Below, one piece after another: positions 1 to 6,223 of a stretch of DNA of 8,746 nt. The notes under the pieces were generated by a model that worked only from the letters and a program-made list of their open reading frames with translations, did no database searches and was not told where the DNA came from. Source of the stretch: an uncultured Lachnospiraceae bacterium (GTDB lineage: Bacteria; Bacillota; Clostridia; Lachnospirales; Lachnospiraceae). How positions within the stretch are numbered: position 1 is the stretch's first letter; the number at the start of each line of letters is the position of its first letter. The position numbers were made by a program, and so were the translations under genes. The stretch lies in contig CAKRHW010000031.1 of the NCBI GenBank assembly GCA_934339365.1, forward strand, positions 1 through 8,746. Reading direction: 5' to 3'.

Positions 1-76
1 TGAGGCACGCTATGGGGATTTATAAACCCTGTAGTAAAATTAGGTCATAGTGTTACAAAAAAGCTTGACCACAACA
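1..76. mobile_element. Foreign-looking end sequence that interrupts the response regulator; possible insertion-sequence terminus
   Basis: Response regulator homology stops abruptly at codon 65 (ATG at 77-79), just after the conserved phosphorylation-site segment. Beyond it, the minus strand reads TGTTGTGGTCAAGC followed by a T-run and meets a stop at 53-55. The remaining bases encode nothing recognisable. They include a near-perfect 15-bp dyad at 15-29 (GGGATTTATAAACCC). An abrupt loss of a conserved domain followed by non-coding, dyad-containing sequence is what the end of an insertion sequence looks like. No transposase gene is visible because the window stops here, and I do not recognise the family. 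The exact junction could lie a few bases either side of 76. Confidence 0.4.
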
Positions 77-271
77 CATTTTAGGTAATTCAATATCTAA
101 AAAAATCAAATCATACATTGTTTTTTCTAACTGTTTGCATAATGTTTCCCCTGAATAAAATATATCTATTTCATATTCCATATTTTTTTGCATGCATATA
201 TTCATTAATTGTTTTTCAATATATGTACACACTTTCACTTCATCATCACATATGGCAATTTTTATCTGCAT
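53..271 (-). CDS. Truncated response regulator, receiver domain fragment (probably LytTR type)
   Basis: This is the N-terminal half of a receiver domain of a two-component response regulator. It shows the start motif IAICDDE with the acidic pair D9-D10, and the phosphoacceptor D59 in the segment LIFLDIELPKM. Regulators of this type in Clostridia, with IAICDDE and LDIELP, usually carry a C-terminal LytTR DNA-binding domain and total about 240 residues. Here homology ends at M65, and seven unrelated residues (CCGQAFL) precede a stop, so the rest of the receiver and the whole DNA-binding domain are missing. The start is supported by GAGGTGAT a few bases upstream. The gene begins 13 bp after the membrane-anchored protein gene and so is the last visible member of the ABC operon. 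A partner histidine kinase would be expected next but lies outside the window. As it stands the product should be non-functional. Receiver identity is firm; LytTR class is inferred from the motif style. Confidence 0.8.
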   Translation of the reverse strand: MQIKIAICDDEVKVCTYIEKQLMNICMQKNMEYEIDIFYSGETLCKQLEKTMYDLIFLDIELPKMCCGQAFL

Positions 272-284
272 GGCATCACCTCAA

Positions 285-809
285 TTATTTTTTACTTGGC
301 AGTGTATAGATTCCATATACATCATGAGCGACACTATAGGCTTCATATATTTTATCATAATACTTTGTGTATGCACTCTCATTTCCTGTTTTTAATTTCA
401 TATTTTCATCTAACTCAAGCAGCAGACTTACATCATGATATAATGATTTTAATTCCCCAGTATCATTATCATCTATATAACATTGTGTTTTATATCCGCC
501 AAATATTTGGGGGTAAATTATCAGTGTTACGCTTGTATTTTTCTTTTTATTTGTATTTCCATCCACCTGAACTTCCTCAATGACTTCTAATTCGCAATGA
601 TACCCCCAGATTCCTTCCGGTTCTACCGTACAAAGATAATAATCAGGATTTTTCTCATAATTTTTCCCTTCTGTCCCATTGGAAGCTTCCGAAAATTTTG
701 CAAATTTGACTTTTGTAAAATAAAGCCAGTACGCTGTATTAGCAAGTGCTATCACCAATAACACCCCTAAAATAATTTTTACTACTTTTCTTGCTTTTCT
801 ATGTCTCAT
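285..809 (-). CDS. Membrane-anchored protein of unknown function, 174 aa
   Basis: I do not recognise a family. The N-terminus is basic (RHRKARK) and is followed by a single hydrophobic segment at about residues 10-30. The remaining ~140 residues are polar, with many Tyr, Asn, Lys and Asp, and no further membrane segment. This fits a type II anchored protein with its main domain outside the cell. There is no lipobox cysteine. Its place between the ABC ATPase gene and the response regulator suggests an accessory, sensor or immunity role, but nothing in the sequence proves this. The start at 809 lacks a well-placed Shine-Dalgarno: GGAGAG lies about 35 bp upstream. However, the ATG overlaps the TGA of a possible 16-codon reading frame (806-856) as ATGA, so initiation may depend on translational coupling. 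The gene begins 53 bp after the ATPase stop and ends 13 bp before the next start. Confidence 0.75.
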   Translation of the reverse strand: MRHRKARKVVKIILGVLLVIALANTAYWLYFTKVKFAKFSEASNGTEGKNYEKNPDYYLCTVEPEGIWGYHCELEVIEEVQVDGNTNKKKNTSVTLIIYPQIFGGYKTQCYIDDNDTGELKSLYHDVSLLLELDENMKLKTGNESAYTKYYDKIYEAYSVAHDVYGIYTLPSKK

Positions 810-862
810 TCCACTTTGCCACTCAAACTATCAGATTGGGCTCTCCTTTCTTTCATTTTTCT

Positions 863-1495
863 TTAAGACCTATGTCCTGATAATTTTGATAAATCAATTA
901 CACGTTCACCTAACGTCTTATATTCTTCATTGTGTGTGACCAATACAATTGTTTTACCCATTTTATGTAACATTTCAATAAAATCCATAACCATCTTTCC
1001 ATTTGCATCATCAAGCGATCCTGTAGGTTCGTCTGCCAATACAATATCACATTTTTTTATCATCAATCTTGCAACGGCCACTCTTTGCTGTTCTCCTCCT
1101 GACAACTTATATACTTTTGTTTTCATTTTATCTTTTAAGCCAACTTTTTCTAATGCATCCTCAATTGAAACCCCATTCCTGCTCTTGTCATATACTAAAT
1201 CAAGATTGTCATATACTGTTTTATTTTCAATGAGAGCAAAATTTTGAAAAAGGAAACCAACTTTATTTTGAAAATATTTTAATTTATTTCTTGTTTTAGA
1301 AATGTCTTTTCCATCTATTAACACCTGACCACTGTTAATTTTTTCCAGTCCTCCAATGATATTTAAAATCGTTGTTTTACCACAACCACTTGCTCCTGAC
1401 AGCACTACATATTCTTTTTCCTGAATTGTTAAATTCAAATCTTCAAAAAGTACACTATGTTCAAATATCTTTTTTACATGTCTTAATTCAATCAT
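863..1495 (-). CDS. ABC transporter ATP-binding protein, MacB/LolD-like (bacteriocin-export type)
   Basis: This is the ATP-hydrolysing subunit of an ABC transporter, acting on the inner face of the membrane with the permease encoded just upstream. From the ATG at 1495 the protein is 210 aa. Walker A is GASGCGKT (34-41), the Q-loop Gln is at 84 (FLFQNF), the signature is LSGGEQQR (131-138), Walker B is IVLADEP (151-157) followed by TGSLD, and the switch His is 188 (LVTHNE). All are intact. Length and style match the MacB/LolD/BceA class, including ATPases annotated as lactococcin 972 group bacteriocin exporters. An ATG at 1504 is also in frame, but GGAGG directly abuts it, whereas the ATG at 1495 sits 9 bp from GGAGG. 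The 1495 start also shares one base with the permease stop (TAATG), a translational coupling arrangement that implies matched amounts of both subunits. The substrate is unknown. Confidence 0.93.
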   Translation of the reverse strand: MIELRHVKKIFEHSVLFEDLNLTIQEKEYVVLSGASGCGKTTILNIIGGLEKINSGQVLIDGKDISKTRNKLKYFQNKVGFLFQNFALIENKTVYDNLDLVYDKSRNGVSIEDALEKVGLKDKMKTKVYKLSGGEQQRVAVARLMIKKCDIVLADEPTGSLDDANGKMVMDFIEMLHKMGKTIVLVTHNEEYKTLGERVIDLSKLSGHRS

Positions 1496-3516
1496 TACAA
1501 ACATCCTCCCTTCAAAATCTTCTGCGTATTTACCATTTCTCTTCTTGCAATTTCTGTTGCCATAAAAATTATTTCTACCACAATAAAAATAGCACTTATA
1601 AGAAGAACGATACCACTGTATCCATCATAAATACTATGATATAATTGCTCAGATGCCGCAAATGCAACAATTCCAGTCAGAATGCTTGTCCAGAATAATC
1701 CTGCATATCTTTTCATTAACGGCATTCCATTTACTTTTGTAACCGCAAATTCCAATCCATTTACTTCAAATTCCAATTTCAAAATTGTAACAGTAATAAT
1801 AATATCCAATAGTATAACCATCAGACATAATGCCATCGTTAAGTAAAATTTCATTCTTGCGCCTGCCATGGACTTCTCATATTCCTGATAGGTATGATAG
1901 ATTTCCACACTGGCAATTCCCGGAATTGTTTTTATCTGCTCTTGTAACTTTTTCTCTGATACCTTCATCATCTTAAACGGGAACGAACCGATTTCCCGAA
2001 AATCACGTAAATCATAATCTAAACCATCTGTAGAATATACCACTTCAAATTTATATGGCGGAATATTTTTTCTCATATCTATGATTATCATCGGATTCTG
2101 ACACCAACCAATATCATATTCATTGGCTAAAGTATATGTATTTATATTTTTTCTATAAGTCAGATAATTTACCTTTTTGTCTTTTGCATCTAGATATGCG
2201 ATATCCCAGCCTTGAAGTTCTTCCTTTAAATTTATTTTTTCAATATTCACATTTTCAGGAGTCAGTACATATATTTCATCTTCTTTAAATTCATAATTCT
2301 GATACTCTGGTAATAATTTTCGAAACTCTGGCAGCGAAGAATCATTAATGATAATATTGCTCAATCCATCTATATGCGTAATTCCATGTTCCCACATTTT
2401 AATATCATTTTCATTTTTATATTTGCAGTAAAATTCATCTCCTAATACTTCACTACAATAATTCTTCTCTGCATGTAGTCGAACCTGTACATAATCCTGA
2501 TACTGCCTTAGGAAACTTTCTTTTTTTATCTGAGGCAGATACTCCTTAACTTCTATATATCCTGTGGTAATTGATGAAACGGCTATCAGTACTGTAATTG
2601 TTTTTATCACATAAGAAAAACCCATTACAAATGCAGACCCTTTGCTTCTCATCAACATCTTCTTATATTCCGCACTTAAAATACTCGCATATATTACTGC
2701 AACGAATACCATATATGCTAAAAATGCCATTAAAATCGAGATAAGAAAAGGTCGAATCACACAATATTTTCTTAATACAATATGCTCTCCCCAAAAAAAT
2801 AAGAACATCATACTATAATCTAAGATTAGATTTCTCCTGTACATCTTCCCCAATGGATAACCGCATGAAATCTTTACAAATTCTTTTTTTCTCTCAAAAT
2901 GGCAATCACATACTGTAAGAAATAATAAAAATACAAAAATCACTATCCAGAGAAGTGAAATCAATCCCTTCAGCATAGAATATGTAAGAGCATTTTCTGC
3001 TCCATTTTCAAACAATTGTGTCTGCTTATCTTTTTCCTTTTCAATTTTTTTCTGATTAAACTTTTTAACAGCTTCCTTATTTCCAAATCCATAAATACGA
3101 AATTCCGGAATAGAGGAACGTTTTAAAAACTGGGATAAATCATGATATCTGACTTTTACGCCACCCCCCAAAATACTTTTGATTGCACATTCCTGTCTGC
3201 CATCTTCAAGTAAATGCTTCTTAGCCACTTCATCTGCATAGATATTTATTTCTGTTATTTCTTTTTGTCCTGGCTCAGTATAGGCACAAAAGATACCCTC
3301 AAATCCTTCCTCATACATCACATCAAAATATTCCTGAAATCCTGCCATATCGTTTTCTGCTGTTTCGTTTTCTGCTGTTTTGTCTTCTTTATCATTCTCA
3401 ACTAAAACACTTCCATACCCATCAAATTTCATTGCATAATTTATATAAATTTCTCCAGACAATAGCAAAGCAACCGCAATTGCTATCAACGCGATCATAT
3501 ATTTAATTAACTTCAT
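1495..3516 (-). CDS. ABC transporter permease, resembling bacteriocin-associated integral membrane protein (DUF1430-like/FtsX-like)
   Basis: This 673-aa protein has one N-terminal membrane segment (about 4-26), an extracellular domain (about 30-180), four segments at about 181-203, 232-246, 255-280 and 298-320, a large extracellular domain (about 325-550), and three C-terminal segments (about 556-579, 605-623, 634-656). Two similar cytoplasmic motifs, FVKISCGYPLGKMYRR (213-228) and FAVTKVNGMPLMKRY (590-604), follow the membrane segments. Such paired motifs are typical of the permeases annotated as bacteriocin-associated integral membrane proteins, which pair with a ~210-aa ATPase exactly as here. 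The family call rests on size, topology and pairing, so it is less certain than the permease call. AAGGA lies 5 bp before the ATG. A perfect 15-bp tandem duplication (3351-3380) encodes TAENE-TAEND in the first extracellular domain. The likely role is export of, or protection against, a peptide. Confidence 0.8.
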   Translation of the reverse strand: MKLIKYMIALIAIAVALLLSGEIYINYAMKFDGYGSVLVENDKEDKTAENETAENDMAGFQEYFDVMYEEGFEGIFCAYTEPGQKEITEINIYADEVAKKHLLEDGRQECAIKSILGGGVKVRYHDLSQFLKRSSIPEFRIYGFGNKEAVKKFNQKKIEKEKDKQTQLFENGAENALTYSMLKGLISLLWIVIFVFLLFLTVCDCHFERKKEFVKISCGYPLGKMYRRNLILDYSMMFLFFWGEHIVLRKYCVIRPFLISILMAFLAYMVFVAVIYASILSAEYKKMLMRSKGSAFVMGFSYVIKTITVLIAVSSITTGYIEVKEYLPQIKKESFLRQYQDYVQVRLHAEKNYCSEVLGDEFYCKYKNENDIKMWEHGITHIDGLSNIIINDSSLPEFRKLLPEYQNYEFKEDEIYVLTPENVNIEKINLKEELQGWDIAYLDAKDKKVNYLTYRKNINTYTLANEYDIGWCQNPMIIIDMRKNIPPYKFEVVYSTDGLDYDLRDFREIGSFPFKMMKVSEKKLQEQIKTIPGIASVEIYHTYQEYEKSMAGARMKFYLTMALCLMVILLDIIITVTILKLEFEVNGLEFAVTKVNGMPLMKRYAGLFWTSILTGIVAFAASEQLYHSIYDGYSGIVLLISAIFIVVEIIFMATEIARREMVNTQKILKGGCL
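3351..3380. repeat. Perfect 15-bp tandem duplication inside the permease gene
   Basis: Two identical copies of CGTTTTCTGCTGTTT (plus strand) stand head to tail. In the permease they encode TAENE followed by TAEND at about residues 48-56, in the acidic, probably flexible stretch just outside the first membrane segment. Because the unit is a multiple of three, copy-number change would alter length without breaking the frame. Confidence 0.85.
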
Positions 3517-3552
3517 CTATATCCTTCTCCCATTCTCGTTTAATTTTACGCC

Positions 3553-3578
3553 AAAAAGAGGCGTTTTAAACCGCCTCT
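3553..3578 (-). terminator. Intrinsic terminator between the small peptide ORF and the permease gene
   Basis: On the minus strand, AGAGGCG (3578-3572) and CGCCTCT (3563-3557) form a 7-bp GC-rich stem around an 8-base loop. With the final T of the stem the 3' side reads as five T's before GG. It lies 10 bp past the stop of the 34-codon ORF and about 37 bp before the permease start. No separate permease promoter was seen, so this is probably a leaky terminator that lets a fraction of transcripts continue into the transporter genes. On the plus strand the hairpin is not followed directly by a T-run. Confidence 0.7.
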
Positions 3579-3588
3579 CTGACTATTT

Positions 3589-3693
3589 TTATGATAGAAA
3601 CGAATTCCATATCTTATATAGCCATCTTTGTGTGTTCCTTGTTTCCAAACTATATTGACCATTAATTACAGAAGTTTCCAAAAATTTTATCAT
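3589..3693 (-). CDS. Small peptide, 34 aa, candidate substrate or signal of the ABC/two-component cassette
   Basis: The ORF starts at an ATG preceded by TAGGAG with 7 bp spacing, one of the best ribosome binding sites in the window, and ends in TAA shortly before an intrinsic terminator. A promoter with TATACT lies about 50 bp upstream. The peptide begins MIKFLETSVINGQ and ends RWLYKIWNSFLS. It has no hydrophobic signal peptide and no double-glycine leader. It is slightly basic (K3, R19, R23, K27 against E6, E17), and its C-terminal third is aromatic (W24, Y26, W29, F32). It could be a leaderless bacteriocin-like peptide, a precursor of a modified peptide, or a signal peptide; I do not recognise it. 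A longer in-frame ATG at 3813 would run through the direct repeats and the promoter, so it is not preferred. Function is inference from position; that it is translated is well supported by the ribosome binding site. Confidence 0.6.
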   Translation of the reverse strand: MIKFLETSVINGQYSLETRNTQRWLYKIWNSFLS

Positions 3694-3743
3694 TTTGTAA
3701 CTCCTATCTTTAATATTTGTTGTAAAATAAAAACAACGTCTAA

Positions 3744-3772
3744 AGTATAACATCTTTCTTCTTTTTTCGACT
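3744..3772 (-). promoter_or_regulatory. Probable activator-dependent promoter of the peptide/ABC cassette
   Basis: On the minus strand the -10 is TATACT (3749-3744). At 17 bp spacing the -35 position reads AGTCGA (3772-3767), a poor match to TTGACA. A good -10 with a bad -35, directly below two direct repeats, is typical of promoters that need a bound activator. Transcription would start near 3737, giving a leader of about 45 bases before the 34-codon ORF. Confidence 0.55.
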
Positions 3773-3808
3773 ACTCTTGTAGAAAATCGTAGTACTTTTG
3801 TAGAAAAT
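3768..3808 (-). promoter_or_regulatory. Two direct repeats with 21-bp period, probable response-regulator binding site
   Basis: The minus strand contains ATTTTCTACAAAAGTACTAC (from 3808) and ATTTTCTACAAGAGTAGTCG (from 3787). The shared 11-base block ATTTTCTACAA recurs exactly 21 bp later, two helical turns, so both sites face the same side of the DNA. LytTR regulators such as AgrA and the plantaricin regulators bind direct repeats with about this period just above a weak -35, and the fragment of such a regulator is encoded in the same cassette. Each repeat also holds TACANNAGTA, one base off the BlaI/CopY operator TACANNTGTA, so a repressor site is an alternative reading. Confidence 0.55.
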
Positions 3809-3836
3809 ACCATGCATAGCTGAAATCTATATTGGT
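3803..3836 (-). terminator. Weak hairpin after ribH, possible end of the riboflavin operon
   Basis: Directly after the ribH stop the minus strand can pair ACCA (3836-3833) with TGGT (3812-3809) and ATAG with CTAT inside it, followed by ATTTTCT. The stem is short, AU-rich and interrupted, and the T-run has only four bases. It overlaps the first direct repeat. It may stop some transcripts, but read-through from the rib operon towards the peptide ORF seems possible. No stronger candidate exists in this gap. Confidence 0.25.
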
Positions 3837-4304
3837 TTATGCTTCAATCTCATGAATCAAATTAACCATCTCAATGGCACTGAGGGCACAATCATATCCC
3901 TTATTTCCTGCTTTTGTACCGGCACGCTCAATAGCCTGTTCAATATTATCTGTAGTAAGAACACCGAATAATACAGGAATATTGCAATTTAACGATACGG
4001 TTGCAATTCCCTTTGAAACCTCACTACAGACATAATCGTAATGACTTGTATTTCCACGAATGACTGCTCCTAAACAGATAATTGCATCATACTTTCCACT
4101 CTTTGCCATTTTCTGTGCAATTAAAGGAATCTCAAATGCTCCTGGAACCCATGCTACCTCAATATTATTCTCTGGTACATCATGGCGGACAAGACCATCC
4201 ACTGCTCCTCCAAGAAGCTTGGTTGTGATAAACTCATTAAATCTTGCTGCTACAATTCCTACTTTCATCTTTGTTGATACAACTTTTCCTTCATATGTCT
4301 TCAT
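3837..4304 (-). CDS. ribH: 6,7-dimethyl-8-ribityllumazine synthase
   Basis: RibH condenses 5-amino-6-ribitylaminouracil with 3,4-dihydroxy-2-butanone 4-phosphate to give the lumazine precursor of riboflavin, in the cytoplasm and usually as a 60-subunit shell. The 155-aa length matches the family. Visible landmarks are ARFNEF with F22, the VPGAFEIP loop (53-60), GAVIRGNTSHYDYVC (79-93) with catalytic H88, and R127 in IEQAIERAGT, which contacts the substrate phosphate. These positions fit the Bacillus subtilis enzyme numbering. AGAGGA lies about 8 bp before the ATG. The gene follows ribBA after 21 bp and is the last gene of the riboflavin operon, so it should be controlled by the upstream FMN riboswitch. 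Nothing unusual is seen in it. Confidence 0.97.
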   Translation of the reverse strand: MKTYEGKVVSTKMKVGIVAARFNEFITTKLLGGAVDGLVRHDVPENNIEVAWVPGAFEIPLIAQKMAKSGKYDAIICLGAVIRGNTSHYDYVCSEVSKGIATVSLNCNIPVLFGVLTTDNIEQAIERAGTKAGNKGYDCALSAIEMVNLIHEIEA

Positions 4305-4325
4305 AATTCGATTCCTCTCTTTCTT

Positions 4326-5543
4326 CTATTCCATAGTTTTTATATGATAATTCAACAGGTGACCCATCTTCGTCTGCTTTGTCTTTAAATAAAACAAATC
4401 TTCTTTGGTTGGCTCAACCTGAATTGGAACTCTCTTCGTAATTTTCATTCCAAAATCTTCTAACTGATAGATCTTATCTGGATTATTCGTCAGTAACCGT
4501 ATCGTCTTAACACCTAAATCTTTCAAAATCTGTGCTCCGATATAATACTCTCTCTGGTCTTCTTTAAATCCCAGTGCAAGATTAGCCTCTACTGTATCCA
4601 TGCCTTCTTCTTGTAACTTATAAGCTTTTAACTTATTAATCAGCCCAATTCCTCTTCCTTCCTGACGCATATACAAAAGAGTTCCTCTTCCTTCTTTTTC
4701 AATCTGTGTCATGGCTGCTGCAAACTGTTGTCCACAGTCACAGCGAAGAGAACCAAATGTATCCCCGGTCAGACATTCCGAATGCACACGACAAAGAACA
4801 TCTTCTCCATCACCAATCTCTCCTTTTACCAAGGCAATATGATGTTCTCCATTCAGCTGATTCACATACCCATATGCTTTGAATTCTCCGTACTTTGTAG
4901 GCATCTTTGCTACCGCTTCGCATTCCACTAATTTTTCATGCTGCTTCCGGTATTCTTGTAAATCTTTGATTGTAATGAACTTGATCTTCCACTTTTTAGC
5001 CAGCTCTCGCAATTCACTCTGACGCATCATGGTTCCATCTTCTCTCATAATCTCACAGCACAGACCAACCTGTTTCAAACCTGCAAGACGCATCAGATCA
5101 ACCGTTGCTTCTGTATGTCCATTTCTCTCTAAGACTCCATTCTTCTTCGCCAGCAAAGGAAACATATGACCTGGTCTTCGGAAATCCTCCGGTTTTGCTC
5201 CTTCCTCTACACACTTCTGTGCCGTAATAGAACGTTCCACTGCTGAAATTCCAGTTGTGGTTGAAACATGATCAATGGAAACTGTAAATGCAGTCTCATG
5301 ATTATCCGTATTATTCGCAACCATCTGGGACAACTGCAGCTTCTTCGTATATTCCTCCGACATCGGCATACAGATCAGACCTTTTCCATGCGTCGCCATA
5401 AAATTCACATTCTCTGTTGTTGCAAACTCTGCTGCACAGATAAAATCTCCTTCATTTTCCCTATCTGGATCATCTGTCACAAGAATAATTTTTCCATTTT
5501 TCAAATCTTCTAATGCTTCTTCTATTGTATTAAACTGACACAT
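4326..5543 (-). CDS. ribBA: Bifunctional 3,4-dihydroxy-2-butanone-4-phosphate synthase / GTP cyclohydrolase II
   Basis: RibBA supplies both branches of riboflavin synthesis: the N-terminal domain makes dihydroxybutanone phosphate from ribulose 5-phosphate, and the C-terminal domain opens GTP. The RibB domain (about 1-200) shows DDPDRENEGDF (24-34), THGKGLICMPM, TGISAVERS and RRPGHMFPLLAKKNGVLERN, with HTEATVDL following. The RibA domain (about 205-405) has RVHSECLTGDTFGSLRCDC with zinc ligands C257, C268 and C270, then RQEGRGIGLINK and LLTNNPDKI. All key motifs are intact. The ATG at 5543 (405 aa) is preferred because it sits 7 bp from GGAGG; a TTG three bases upstream is only 4 bp away and would add one residue. 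The gene lies 23 bp after ribE and 21 bp before ribH. Confidence 0.97.
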   Translation of the reverse strand: MCQFNTIEEALEDLKNGKIILVTDDPDRENEGDFICAAEFATTENVNFMATHGKGLICMPMSEEYTKKLQLSQMVANNTDNHETAFTVSIDHVSTTTGISAVERSITAQKCVEEGAKPEDFRRPGHMFPLLAKKNGVLERNGHTEATVDLMRLAGLKQVGLCCEIMREDGTMMRQSELRELAKKWKIKFITIKDLQEYRKQHEKLVECEAVAKMPTKYGEFKAYGYVNQLNGEHHIALVKGEIGDGEDVLCRVHSECLTGDTFGSLRCDCGQQFAAAMTQIEKEGRGTLLYMRQEGRGIGLINKLKAYKLQEEGMDTVEANLALGFKEDQREYYIGAQILKDLGVKTIRLLTNNPDKIYQLEDFGMKITKRVPIQVEPTKEDLFYLKTKQTKMGHLLNYHIKTME

Positions 5544-5566
5544 CAATGTGCCTCCTTTCTTAGAAA

Positions 5567-6223
5567 CTAGAAACCATATTTTGCAAGAAAATTTCTATCA
5601 ATTTTGCTGTCTGTCTTATGCTCATCCTTTAACGAATATGGAATCATAAACTTCTCAACGTATTTTCCAACCACATCATTTTCTAAATTCACAATGTCTC
5701 CGGTTTTCTTCTCATTCAATGTTGTTACTGCATTCGTATGTGGAATCGTAGAAACGGAAAAACTTTTTTCTCCTACTGTGGCAACTGTAAGACTGATTCC
5801 ATCAATGGCAATCGATCCTTTTTCCACTACATAACGCAAAATCTCCGGTGCAGCATCTATCGTATACCAGATTGCATTATCATCCTTCTTTATCTGACTG
5901 ATTGTTCCAATTCCATCCACATGCCCTGCAACAATATGACCTCCAAATCTGCCATTTGCAGCCATGGCACGTTCTAAATTCACATGACTTTTTACTTTTA
6001 ACTTTGCCAAAGAGGAACGATTCAAAGTCTCATGCATAACATCTGCCATAAACCCTCTTCCATAAAGTGACGTAACTGTCAGGCAGACTCCATTTACCGC
6101 TATACTGTCTCCAACCTTTGTATCTTCTAATACCTGCTTCGCCTGGATCTGCAATACGACCGAAGCCGTTCCTTTTTTTACGGCTTCTATTGTTCCAATT
6201 TCTTCTATGATTCCGGTAAACAC
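5567..6223 (-). CDS. ribE: Riboflavin synthase, alpha chain
   Basis: Riboflavin synthase dismutates two 6,7-dimethyl-8-ribityllumazine molecules into riboflavin and the pyrimidine that RibH reuses. The 218-aa protein has the expected two lumazine-binding barrels. The first starts MFTGIIEEIG, with SIAVNGVCLTVT (40-51, C47) and ETLNRSSL. The second holds GRFGGHIVAGHVDG (91-104, H101), GSIAIDGISLTV and NLENDVVGKYVE (179-190, D183). C47, H101 and D183 correspond to residues shown to be important in the E. coli enzyme (C48, H102, D185). The start is a GTG with GAGGTGG a few bases upstream, chosen because MFTGIIE is the family N-terminus. It overlaps the ribD end by 19 bp, which suggests translational coupling. 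It is the Firmicute ribE, equivalent to E. coli ribC. Confidence 0.97.
   Translation of the reverse strand: MFTGIIEEIGTIEAVKKGTASVVLQIQAKQVLEDTKVGDSIAVNGVCLTVTSLYGRGFMADVMHETLNRSSLAKLKVKSHVNLERAMAANGRFGGHIVAGHVDGIGTISQIKKDDNAIWYTIDAAPEILRYVVEKGSIAIDGISLTVATVGEKSFSVSTIPHTNAVTTLNEKKTGDIVNLENDVVGKYVEKFMIPYSLKDEHKTDSKIDRNFLAKYGF

Noticed and set aside
1496..1504. ATPase start at the ATG at 1504
   Set aside because: GGAGG directly touches this ATG, leaving no spacing; the ATG at 1495 has correct spacing and fits the family start.
3164..3169. Run of six C's in the permease gene as a phase-variable tract
   Set aside because: Six bases is too short for frequent slippage, and it simply encodes the GGG in ILGGGVKV.
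3694..3813. N-terminal extension of the small peptide ORF from an ATG at 3813, giving 74 aa
   Set aside because: The extension runs through the direct repeats, the -10 element and the ribosome binding site, and the ATG at 3813 has no convincing Shine-Dalgarno. The strong TAGGAG before 3693 decides the start.
5544..5546. TTG start for ribBA one codon upstream
   Set aside because: The ATG at 5543 has better spacing from GGAGG and is the stronger start codon.
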